A DNA stretch of 64,000 bases, taken from the NCBI GenBank assembly GCA_014904845.1, contig MU119218.1, forward strand, positions 368,774 through 432,773, read 5' to 3'. The notes below the pieces were generated by a model. It was not told the origin of the DNA and did no database searches. It was given only the letters and a program-made list of their open reading frames with translations. The stretch is from Acephala macrosclerotiorum (lineage: Eukaryota; Ascomycota; Leotiomycetes; Helotiales; Mollisiaceae). The translations under genes were made by a program, and so were the position numbers. Shown in pieces: positions 48,626-58,560 of the stretch; the stretch's first letter is position 1; every line of letters begins with the position of its first letter.

Positions 48626-48841
48626 GACAGCCACATGGCATGATCGACTGCTCGTCAGCCACAACCACATACGCGCAGTCAGCCACATCAAGCCTGCAGC
48701 ATCATGGCTCCAAGCTTTCCAGCTGCTTATCCAACCCTTCAATGTATTATACTATTCAGACGTACGGAATACCCACTACTCACGGCGGAGGCCCCAGCCG
48801 GCCGGGCTGGGGAAGGTAACACCCTTTCCTTGTCAGCCACC
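48626..48841. promoter_or_regulatory. Cluster of GTCAGCCACA-like sites and a CCGG palindrome
   Basis: Sites read on the plus strand: GACAGCCACA (48626-48635), GTCAGCCACA (48654-48663), GTCAGCCACA (48678-48687) and GTCAGCCACC (48832-48841). Between them an interrupted palindrome, CCCCAGCC-5-GGCTGGGG (48792-48812), encloses the 10-mer AGCCGGCCGG (48796-48805). The region lies between the PKS (minus) and the AONS-type gene (plus). The same words occur upstream of the ATP-grasp/SDR pair. The symmetric CCGG-type word is the kind of site bound by Zn2Cys6 regulators; that link is inference. Confidence 0.5.
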
Positions 48842-49172
48842 ACCATGCCTCTCGGCGGAGACGCGGTCATACAACAGAGGTCCAACACATTCATAGTCGA
48901 GCTTGCAGCCTTTCGGTAGAGCATACGAAGTAGTACATGCAAGGCTACGGATCTTGCCAATGTGCTCATTTCTGTCAGCGGCACAGAGGTCGAAGCGAAG
49001 ACGAGATCCTCAGAGAGAACTTTCTTGCCAGAGTATATAGATATAATAGAAACGAATGTGTAGCAAACGACAAGATACCCTGGAAACCACATCTTACAAG
49101 ACTTCTGCACTTTGTGTGAAACCTGATCACCGGCGCTCAACTGGGTTCCTTTTCCCCCGAAGCTATTTCAAG

Positions 49173-49725
49173 ATGTACTACGAAAGCGTGCTGAAGGAGC
49201 TCCTACGAGACCAAGTCCTTCGTGGGCCATCTATGAAGAACGAGCCAGCGTTTTTCCGCCGCCTTGAACAATCCATGGACGTTGTGCGCGAGAAAACGCC
49301 CTCATGGCGCTCAAGCCGCGCTGGGACGACAGTGTACTGGACCTGACAACGAGCGACTTCCTCTCCCTCAGCCGCTCAGGACGGATCCGCTAGAAGTTCT
49401 AGGAAGAGTTGGCAAGCCGTGGCGCCTTTCTCCTCGGGATCACGTGTGCAGTAAGTGAGCCACTTAATCGAGCTACCCCCCCCCCCCCCCCCCCCTTTTT
49501 TTTTTTTTTGGAAAGTCTCCGAAGTTGTGCTCGCATATGGCTCCCGAAGTACTCCCATACCTCTCGAAAGAAGCATACTGACTCGAAGATGTCGATGTAG
49601 GTATGGCAACTATGACTATCTGCTCGAGGTGGAACGTGAGCTGGCCGCATTTCACGGATCTGAAACCGCGTGGATCTGCTACTCGGGTCTGCTCGCCAAT
49701 ATGTGCGTCCTGGAGGCTATCTAGA
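49173..49725 (+). pseudogene. AONS-type PLP-dependent acyltransferase, N-terminal fragment
   Basis: This is the N-terminal part of an alpha-oxoamine synthase (8-amino-7-oxononanoate synthase/serine palmitoyltransferase group). These PLP enzymes join an acyl thioester to an amino acid; in fungal clusters they can release polyketide chains. The ATG at 49173 opens MYYESVLKELLRDQV. The conserved stretches LDLTTSDFLSLS and GNYDYLLEVERELAAFHGSE...GLLANMCVLEAI are present. Lesions are a one-base frameshift at ~49300 and in-frame TAGs at 49391-49393 and 49400-49402. The intron from 49451 to about 49599 carries a C20T14 tract. The frame ends at ~49725 and the C-terminal two thirds, including the PLP lysine, are absent. 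Confidence 0.75.
49476..49509 (+). repeat. C20T14 homopolymer tract
   Basis: Twenty C followed directly by fourteen T, inside what was the first intron of the AONS-type pseudogene. It is polypyrimidine on the plus strand. Such a junction can be length-unstable in replication and in sequencing, so the counts may be inexact. On the other strand it leaves poly-Lys/poly-Gly frames that are artefacts. Confidence 0.9.
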
Positions 49726-49739
49726 ATCCAAACTTTTGA

Positions 49740-50881
49740 CGCTCCCTCGAGAACTTCGCGACAAAATCTAGGCCGAGGCCGTCACTGGGAACGTTATCCA
49801 TATCAGCAAAGGATATGGACATAATTCCAAACGCCCATGTAGGAGTCGTCCCAGACGTGCGAAGTTCTTCTACCACACCTGTGTAGCTTCGAACGGCATT
49901 CGAAGCACAGCATGTCCGGCCGGTACAGGCGATCACAGAGATTGCCGCACCAACGGACCAAGCAACCACCATGGTATCAGTCTTGTTTGCAAGCAGATTA
50001 ATATGGAAAGTCTGGCTCAATTTTTTCCCGAGATGCTCTTCAATTCTCGAATCTTGTGACGGCAGAAGAGCACCTGTTTGGCCTCGACGAAAACACACGG
50101 GTAACTACCCACCTCAGACTTGTTGTTCCTTATTCTTTGACCACCTTGCAATATCTTCCGTATTGGAGGGATGGAAATGCTGACGAATGGAGAGCTATTC
50201 TCAACTATTTCAGCAGCCCCCGGGATAGGAAAGCCGTACGTAATCTCCAACTTGATTCCGATATAGCACCGGGGGAAATGTCCTCTCAGAGCATCAAAGA
50301 TACATTTTGTTAACTGAGAACACAGCTTCACATGTACTCAAAGCCCAAGGACGATTCTTCTCTTTTGAAAGAGCCGATCCATTTCTACTACTCGGGTTGC
50401 TACTATGCACAAAACAGAGATAGGCTATACAAAAGGGTGGCAAGTCGGTCGCGGCAGCGAGAGCTGGGACATTGGCATTGCTGGGCTCAAATACAAAGGC
50501 TGTCCAGGCCTTGATATTGCTATGGAATATCCTACTAAAGGTAAGCTCTTACATGCTGTATTCTTACAGCTGCTGCTGAGTATCGTCACCTGTAGCCGAG
50601 ATCGGCGATGAAGCCGACCGCAATTCTCCAGACCGTGAAAAATGGAGGACTGCTTTTGATAATCGCCCTTAATTCTGGGTTCTACCGCTGTTGTAATTTC
50701 GGAACTACGGTAAGTTGGAGTCCTAGTTCCACGATAAAGACGGAGCACGGGAATACCAGGAGGAGTTCGTCTCTGCTTTGAAGGAATACATTGCTGGACC
50801 TCCAATCGGAGCTCAGATTTGCGCTTTCTTTGCGGGAGAACCCTGCGGGCATGGCAACCAGATGTATCGCTTCTATTGATT
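49740..50881 (+). pseudogene. Unrecognised cluster gene, broken into frame segments
   Basis: Several plus-strand segments in different frames read like one protein. Segment 1 (49740-50050) includes LSISAKDMDIIPNAHVGVVP and is interrupted by TAG at 49884-49886. A frame change at ~50050 leads into segment 2 (50056-50313: LRLVVPYSLTTLQYLPYWRD). A segment from ~50430 to 50540 (VGRGSESWDIGIAGLKYKG) ends at a plausible GTAAGC donor. A last segment at ~50730-50881 (EYIAGPPIGAQICAFFAG) runs to a TGA. Composition and amphipathic patterning are protein-like, but I recognise no family. Minus-strand frames through the same DNA look like shadows. It directly follows the truncated AONS-type gene, so the junction near 49730 may be a deletion point. 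Confidence 0.45.
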
Positions 50882-52310
50882 GGGAGTTCTCGGGGTAGAA
50901 TGTGGTTGTGATGATCTTGTGGTGAGACATGGTTAGACAAAGTCAGAGAAGGGGCCTTGGCAGCCGTTGGGTAAGCGCATTTTGAAGGTTCTAAAGAAAA
51001 CAATGCGAAGTAGACACTAAAAGGCTCGAGTTTCAAATCGGACGATGTCAAAGAAGACAAAGGTGACTCGTGGCTCAAAGCCACATAAATGCGAGTTCGT
51101 CTCCCATGCTTGAACCTTTTCCCAGCACTTACAACAACAAAACATCCCACCAATTTATTGCCAACGTACGTACAGTTGACACTATAAGTAGATTGTCAAG
51201 TAAGCACGCATAAGTAGACATCCTTCCCTTTCTTTCTGTTCAGTGCTTTGGCTTCAAGTCATCTCAACTTGGCCATTATTGTCAACAAATCTGACTACTC
51301 CTCCTGTTGTCAACATATTTCACCGCTATCGCCTAACGTATTTCACTGTTATCACTTAACGTATTTCACCCGTCCAACTCCAACCCAGCAATGCAAATTA
51401 TTTCCTAGAATCACCATTTTGCTGGTCTCAGAAGTCGTCTGGAGTTAAGACTTTAACCCTTATTGGCGGCGGCACTTCCCATTGTGGAGCCTGGTATGAA
51501 TGTAGTTATTTGTTGTATTTGGCAGGAGAAGATCAAAGGGATTTTATATCGTGCCTTGAATCTAGTCCAAGATGCAAGGCAAGAGAGGACATGGCGAATA
51601 AATGACGAGACAGTGGTCATTGAATTTCTCTTGTCAATTGGCTGGAACATACCTTTGAATAGGCTTCGTTCTCGCCAATGTCAAATGTAGTCCGGTCACT
51701 TCGACCAACCGTACATATCTCGTTATCAACTTCCTAAGGAAATGGGTTACTTTGAGCGAACTTGGCAAGCCCAACCTGTATGACCACGAATCTTCCACTC
51801 GCCAAAGCTGATTGGGGCCGAAATTCAAAGTTGCCAGCCTCTCCACGCCCGGACCCTGCTTCGTTAAATTAACTGGATGCGGCTGTCGTTTTGCTGTTCT
51901 CGTTGCTCGTCTTCTCCAGTTTAAATAATGTTCCGCAAGTGCACACGGGGCTCACGTGCTAGCAAAACAGAGCATCTCAGCTTCATTTGAGTCGCAATGT
52001 CCCAAATCCTGTCCTTGTTGAACTCTTCATACGAGATTTTGAAAGGTCTGAATTGACTTTTTCTACGCACTTGCCTCGAAACGTACGTTTGAAGGAGGGT
52101 CCACTCGGATTTTGCTCCAGTTCGGAAAGTCCCAAGTGTTGCACTTGCTAGCAATCCCCTCAAAGGAGTATTGGCATATCCGATTTCTCGATTTGACTAC
52201 GCTTGCTTACGCACCCTGGAATGTGGGTTTCAGAAAAGGGACACCCAAGACCCCGTGAAGTCTCGAGAAGATTATGATCATTAATTCGGGAAATCATCAA
52301 CCACTCCCCC
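50882..52310. other. Intergenic region, right edge of the decayed cluster
   Basis: About 1.4 kb without a recognisable gene. It contains a 23-bp tandem repeat of about 2.4 copies at 51317-51370. Frames on either strand are short and overlap. Confidence 0.45.
51317..51370 (+). repeat. 23-bp tandem repeat, about 2.4 copies
   Basis: Units begin ATTTCAC and end TAACGT. Two full units (51317-51339, 51340-51362) differ at five positions and a third partial unit follows (51363-51370). It is a short degenerate minisatellite with no coding role. Confidence 0.7.
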
Positions 52311-53980
52311 TCAATCCGTGACAAACTCCCATAAATTCCTCTCATTCTCGATTCCATCCAATATCCACCTCTCACCACTCTCGACTCCAATCAGATCGCC
52401 ATGCAATTTGAAACTCTCCAGATCCAAGTTGCTCTTAATCTTCGCAAAAAGTTCCTTAAAGGATCCCTCGCTGAGATGAACTCCACCATTTGGAGGCTGA
52501 TGTCGAGTTTTGAGTCCCAAGCCTCCCAATTGCAAGGATTTCAAGGATTTCTGCCTGATGAGAAAATCTCCTAAGTCTGTTTCTGTACTCATGATGCCAC
52601 GTAGAGTAAGAGTTTTGAGGTTCGTGAATAAGTAGTTGCTGGCCCGGAAGGTGGAAAGGAGGTCTGAGATATCGATTTTCCGTCGACCTAAGAACTGAAG
52701 GTTGAGACTTCGCAGTTGAGTGGCTGAGCGTATGCAGATTGACAAGTTCTGGAAGGCCTGACTGTGGTGAAGGTTGTTCGGCATATCGCTGTAATCGATC
52801 GCTAGATTCAAGTTCGTCAAAGATTTGAATGCTCCTGACATATGAGAGATTAAAACGGGTCTTTGGGCGAAGAACTCGAAGGGCAGTCGATCGTGTGATA
52901 AAGACTCGATACGGATCGTGCTGGTATTCGAGCCTATGGCTGAGACGAGACTGGTGAAGCGTTCGGTGGTGGCAACTCGTGGCATAAGTCTGGTCGAAGG
53001 GATGCCCCAGATCTCCTTTAACATCTCTGGATGGTCATCCTCCTGGAAAGGGCAAGTCATGAGATTGACTTCAACATTCTTAAGATTCGGTAGGAGGCCA
53101 AAGGCTTCGTTGAGGGCATGTATGTCACAAGAGCCGGGGAGGTAGCGCTCCTTCTGAGCTCGGAGGTTGGCGTACGTGGACCATACGGAGGTCTGCATTT
53201 CCATCCGGGTGTCTGAATCTTGCATGCAGTTCAAGAAGTAAGTGTTATGGCGAGCATGGTACTCGTTGACTTCGCCATGTTGGAATTGGAGACGCTCGAT
53301 CTTGAGACAGAATTTTGAATGCTTGGCCAGAGCTGTGAGACGGGAGATGTCATTTCGGAAGGACAGAGAAACGAATGTAGATGAGATAAGGTAGTCTTCT
53401 CCTAAGGTTCTCCAGAGCTTTGACGTGAGGCGAAGGTTCTTCAGCGAGGGTATGTCAACGAACTGCGGGAGGTCAGTACTCGGATCATTGAGAACTTATG
53501 ACTTGAGGCCTGGGTAGGACTGACAACGAGGATTGCTCTGCGGATTTCAGTTGGCAATTCTTCCATCTAGAGAAACTAGGTTAGTTAATAAAATGTACTC
53601 TCTTATGTGTAGGTTGATTAGATGTGAGTAAATGAATAAGAAGAAAGAGAAAGACGAATGAAGATCGATGATCATTTCTTCGAGTATCCTTGATGAAGAT
53701 AAAATAGAGAACTTGCCCTGAAGACTTTGCCATTTATCCTCCGATCTAGAGCTTGATTCACAACGTCAGGATTCTGCCGTTCCCACTCCTTCCAAGAACT
53801 CAAAGCAGGTTCAATATCAGAGCCAGCGTCGCTCGCAGCAGAATAATACGCTGGTTCGTCCGACGAACTGTCAGCCTCGAAGCTCGAATCAAGTATAGAG
53901 TTATCTGCAAAGACTTGGATTTCCAACTCAACAGGCGGAGAAGCGTAAGTCGTTCTTTCAAGAAAGAGCTCGAGCGACAT
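52311..53980 (-). CDS. F-box-like protein with acidic N-terminal extension
   Basis: Three exons, 53980-53717, 53566-53525 and 53462-52311, 485 aa. The first 88 residues are acidic and Ser-rich. The F-box-like motif is then assembled across exons 2 and 3: MEELPTEIRRAIL plus VDIPSLKNLRLTSKLWRTLG, the LP..(I/L)...I......L..LRL.SK.W pattern. The rest is a series of leucine-rich strand/helix units (LRSLNLQFLG, LKTLTLRGI, LKSLQLGGLG) as in many fungal F-box/LRR substrate receptors of SCF ubiquitin ligases. Intron 1 appears to use a GC donor (AGG/GCAAGT) with a TCTCTAG acceptor. If it is not spliced, the gene would instead start at the exon-2 ATG (53566). Intron 2 begins GTCAGT. The substrate is unknown. 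Confidence 0.72.
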
Positions 53981-54288
53981 CTTGGAAATTGTTAAACGCG
54001 TGTAGTCTCAGCTTGAGATCGAGAACCGAAGAAACAGAAACAGCAGGAGCGACAGCAACTCACCTTTGCAATATATAAACAATTCACCAGAAATGAGGTT
54101 GAAGCTGAAACAAGACAGTTCAGCTGATGGAATGCAGGCAAGATTGAAGTTGAAGTTCACCGAGTGAGGCGGGACATTTCCGGAACGATTGCCGCCAGCT
54201 CATTGGACGCCCTTTAAACTCCGAAGCCAAGCCAAACAAGGACATTCAGTTCTTTTCTCAGCCTCGTCGCCCTTCCTCACATCACACA

Positions 54289-54562
54289 ATGTCGTCCATG
54301 TTACAGTAAATCAATCGCCCTTTCTCAACAGTCGAACAATTTCATAGCTGCTAACACCCGTCATAGAAGCTTCCGCAACCTCTCACCGAAAACACGCATC
54401 GGCGTTGGTGTCGGATTCCTGGCTTGGGGCACGATCGGTCTTTATATTTCAGACAACTACGCGGAGAAGAAGTTGGGGTTTGAGGCTACGGAGAAGGATA
54501 GGGAGGCTTTGGAGGCGGTGGTGCCGAGGATCACAGCTGTGAAGAGGGAGGGGAAGAGCTGA
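54289..54562 (+). CDS. Small single-span membrane protein, 70 aa
   Basis: Two exons, 54289-54305 (17 nt) and 54367-54562. The start ATG has context CACAATGTC, and splicing joins MSSML to QSFRNLSPKTR. One hydrophobic span (IGVGVGFLAWGTIGLYIS) is followed by a charged tail (DNYAEKKLGFEATEKDREA) and a basic end. The length, basic N-terminus and single span suggest a small mitochondrial inner-membrane protein, and it resembles short uncharacterised Pezizomycotina proteins. Function unknown. It is divergent from the F-box gene, with 308 bp between the starts. Confidence 0.7.
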
Positions 54563-55393
54563 AAGCCTGGGCAGTTGGAAGAATACTTGTTTAGAGATTG
54601 GGGAGAAGGGAGGACACGATACAATGCTCGGAGGAAGACAGGGCGAATGTCTCATGAGGTGGTACGGATATGTACATCTGCCTTCTAGGCCCATAGGTTA
54701 AGCTGAAACGCCTGGCTATGACACCTATCGAAGCTCATGGCGGAGGGCGTATCTCTTGTTGGACAGCAGCAGGATCATTGTATCCGAGGAACTCTCTGTT
54801 TTCAACGCGGAAACTGGAGAGAATAGATTTAGGCTGGAATGTCATATTGAATTGGTGAGACGGAGCTGTTTAATCTTGGACCACTTTGCTGCACCACTCA
54901 ACCATGGTTCACTGCCTTCTCGTCGGATGATCTACAGCCTTGCGTAAGCATCCGAGACATAAAAGTGTTAATTTTGATAGGTAGACACTACCGATTTGCA
55001 ACAAGCTTCCATTACCATACTTTTATTTCACATACAGTTCAATTGTCGGAAGATGTAGCAATTTTCATTAGCCATCTACTCTAACGTAAATGCACAATCT
55101 TGCTCTATGGCAAGATCCCAGCTCAGCAAATTTTCTCCTCAAGACAGCGACCTCCAATGCAAACGCACCACCATCTAAATCCTGCTCCATTTTCATGAAT
55201 CTAAAATCAGCATGCCTTCCAACTTGCAATAGCTCATACCTGAGCTCCTACCTCGCAAGCACAAACATGTGCTCAATTTTTCATAGATGCCTATGCATCA
55301 GTCATGTCCAGTGGCATGGAAAAACGTATAAAAAAGTAATAACGCCCTCATGCAATGCAAATCCTCTATAATCTAGCCGCCCACGTCCCATGT
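54563..55393. other. Convergent intergenic region
   Basis: An 831-bp gap between the 70-aa gene and the end of the transcription factor gene. AT-rich; short shadow frames only. Confidence 0.5.
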
Positions 55394-58300
55394 CTATGCC
55401 ATTCCGCCACCGATATTCGTATTTACAGAAGGAATCGGAGAGTTGACTTGTCTATCCAGAGGTCTGAATAGAGATGCCATGTTGAGTGTAAGGTCCACGA
55501 CGCCGAAGTCTTTGTCGATGTCCGCCACAGAACCGAGTTCCTCACCACGCTTAGCACTGTCAGAGACAACCCAGGTCTTGACACTCTTGAGTATACCCAT
55601 GACTTGCGCGAAGCGTTGGTCAGGAGCCATCTGCCAGTCCAATCCATGATTGCTCTTCATCAAGTATTTTGCGAGCCAATAGAAATGTACCGCATCCCTA
55701 CAGAAGCCGAATCTGCGATACTGTGTCGAGGAGGGTGGGTATTGAATCGCCATATCCTCATCCCAGTTCTTCTTCCACTTATCAAAAGCGCCGTTGATAG
55801 CCTTGAGTGTTTGAGACGAGTGGCCGATTGAGTCAGGAGTCGCTCTTCCACTCGTATTGGCACTCTGCGAGCCGCTGCCAGTAGGATCAATGGTTCTAAC
55901 CCAATCATGCTGCATAATAGGTGTGCTCGCGCCACTGGAGGGAAACGACAAAGGTTGACCCGACTCCTGCAAGGAAGCTTGTCTCTGAGCAGACCACAAC
56001 TGTACGTGCAGGGCGTGTACTAGAATGAATTTGGAATACAGATTTGTGGTTCCAGGATGGATGTTGTAGTCCATCAAGGCCTTCAGGGCCGAGTGCATCT
56101 CCGGTTGCTTCTTGCGCTGACTTCCTTCACTGTTCTTCGTGCGTGCAGCGGCTGCTCCATGTAATCCTAGAGCGCTAGCACATTCGGAAGCGGAAGCAGC
56201 GTCCCAAGCAGCATCATCTGCGGGGAGAGGAATGCGGATCTCATCTTTCTCGAAAAGTGGTGCGGAGTTGAAGTACATGACCATAGCCGCATCTAACAAG
56301 AAGACCGTATACATCAATCGTGATCGCTTCTCTTGCTCAACCCAGGCATTCCAATCGAAGCTTGCGGCGCTGAAGTTCTCGACGGTGACATTTGCTTGGT
56401 GAAGTACGCTGAATGGGGTAGTCGTCATCGGTCTGGTAAGACCTGCTCTTCTAGCGAGCTCGGCAACCAGAGGGAATTCGCGACGGGCCTTCTCGCGTTG
56501 CAATGGAGTACCATGCCATGTAAACAAGACTTGCATCATGAATATGGCGGTAATCTGCTCGATTTCGGATTTGCTAGAGCCAACGATCTCACCTCCGAAT
56601 CCAGAGTCACCAGTTTGCTCTCTAGAAACGACCGCGAAAACTTGAGAATTGCGTTCTATCACTACTTTTGCAAGCTCCATCATTTCTCGGACCTGAGTTG
56701 CGGTCATACGGTCAGAGTAAACAGCCCCAATGCAAATCATACCCAGCAAAAGACCGTCATAGGCATCGGCGATTCGAAATGTAGGGATGTGGATGACTGG
56801 GAAGTGACCCTGAAAGCTGGAGAACTGCTCTAAGAAATGCTTGACGTTGTCGGCGGAAAGATACTTCCTGATGTCATTGCTTCGACCAATGATCTGGTTG
56901 TTTGGAAAGCAGAAATACAACAATCTTGATGAGATCTCCTCTAAAGGATGATTTTGGAGGTTCCAAGCAGCAAATTGCGGAGGGTTGGTAATTCCGTTTG
57001 CAAGACCAGGATAAACGCCGGGGAATGAGAGACCATTCATCGAATGGTTTAGGGAAGGATCGGATTTGATGAATGATGGTTCGCTCTTGATGAAGGATAC
57101 ACCGTTGGTATTGTGATTGAGCGACGGCTCGGGTTTGATGGATACTTGTGAATTGTTTGCGTACGGATTGTAAACGGCATTTTGATGGTTCTGGGGTTGG
57201 TTGTGGGCGAACATTTGAGACCAATCTTGTCCGGTAGAATGATGCGATTGCATGGTGGAACCGTTGCCATGAGAGGCATAATCATAGCCCTGACTGTATG
57301 AGTGGGTGTTTTGTCCCTGGGGTATACTGAACGACAGTGGAGTATTCATACCGGGAGGCATGGTGCTGGCTATTCCACCAGGATAGCCTTGATCGAAACT
57401 ACCCCGATTCGATCCTCCTACACTGGGCCCATTCATGCCTCTTCCATCACGACCTGCACCCATGTTGAGTTGCTTCATGCTGTTCGATCGGGACAATTGC
57501 TCTGCTTGCTCATCTGTCAGGTTGGAGCCAGCGTCGGGAACGCTACCATCAGGAATGACTCCAAACAATGGGATTCCAGAAGGTTGACCGGCCATTCCAT
57601 TGGCGCCCATGAGGTCGTTCTCATTTGACATTGAGTTGGTGCTCTTGTGAGGGCCTGGGTGCGACTTCTTCAGATGAGCTTGCGCATGAGACAGATGGCT
57701 TGCACCAGTGGGATTGCCACGACGAATGGAGCACTTTTGAAAGTGGCGCTTCAAGATATCACTTCGCGAAAACGTGTCGCGGCAAAGAACGCACATGTAC
57801 GGACGGTCACCAGTATCTGTTCTGATCAGTTCCGGTTCTCTCTGGAAAAATTAGGGTACTTACGTCGAAGAAGATGGCGCTTCAAGTGTTTGGCATGGAG
57901 ATATGTCTTGGTACAGTGAGGGCAGGGAAATTTTCCGTCGGCGTCCTTGGCAGGGATCATGGCGTTCTTGCCTGTTCCAGTACCTGACACAGGTGGCCGG
58001 CCAGGAGCGCTGGGCAAGATACCTCTTCGCCCTTGCGAACCTACGACGTGAGTTGGTGGGTCAATCTCAGGCATCATCATGTTGTTCTGGTAGGGAGACT
58101 GCATGCCAGCCAGATGTTGCAGACCACCTTGAGGCATCGGTCGCAAAGGCTGTGCTAATCGGTTCTGGGTCGGAGCGGGAGCGATGGGTTGAGGATGGGA
58201 CATAGCTGGTGCTCCAGAGGTCATCATAGGGCCGGATGTTCGATAGCCTTGCGGTGCTTGCTGGTAACCGTTGTTGCCGTACATCATCTGGTTCTGACGC

Positions 58301-58560
58301 TGTTGCTGCTGTGCTTGCATTTGGGGGAATCCCATGCCCGTGGCCGATCCAGGAGTGTTCGGTGTTGCTGGAGTTCTTGGGGTATGGGGTGCACTTCCTC
58401 CATACAGGTTCTGCATGGCGTGCTGTGGGGCTTGCAGAGGCGGTAACGTATGTTGGGGTAGACTGGAGTTCTGCTGGAGTTGGAGTGGAGAAATGCCTGG
58501 AAGATTGCCGTAGGGTGAATTGTTATTCAGAGCATTCGGGTTGTAGTGGGAGGTGTCCAT
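55394..58560 (-). CDS. C2H2 zinc-finger transcription factor with fungal_trans domain
   Basis: Two exons, 58560-57864 and 57816-55394, 1039 aa. The start at 58560 gives MDTSHYNPNALN. The first ~200 residues are Gln/Pro/Asn-rich (including QQQQ runs), typical of an activation region. Two C2H2 fingers follow at ~215-265. The first is CPHCTKTYLHAKHLKRHLLRH, with the intron falling in its last histidine codon, and the second is CVLCRDTFSRSDILKRHFQKC. Next comes a conserved basic segment (IRRGNPTGASHLSHAQAHLK). A second Gly/Asn/Gln-rich linker leads to the fungal-specific transcription factor domain (~420-900), including FPVIHIPTFRIADAYDGLLLGMICIGAVYSDR. The last residues are Gly/Asn-rich. This two-finger plus fungal_trans layout matches factors annotated as AmdX-like in Aspergillus, but the target genes here are not known. 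Confidence 0.88.

Noticed and set aside
49376..49655. Frames encoding poly-Gly and poly-Lys runs
   Set aside because: They arise only from the C20T14 tract and have no coding support.
36410..49886. TAG reassigned to an amino acid, or A-to-I RNA editing rescuing the TAG codons
   Set aside because: Intact neighbours (SEC62, TIF35, the 74-aa gene) use TAG as their real stop, so there is no reassignment. Editing would give Trp where several contexts call for Gln, and it would not repair the frameshifts and deletions also present.
50425..51153. A 242-codon minus-strand frame
   Set aside because: Overlaps the plus-strand segments that look more like protein (SESWDIGIAGLKYKG, EYIAGPPIGAQICAFF); composition is that of a shadow frame.
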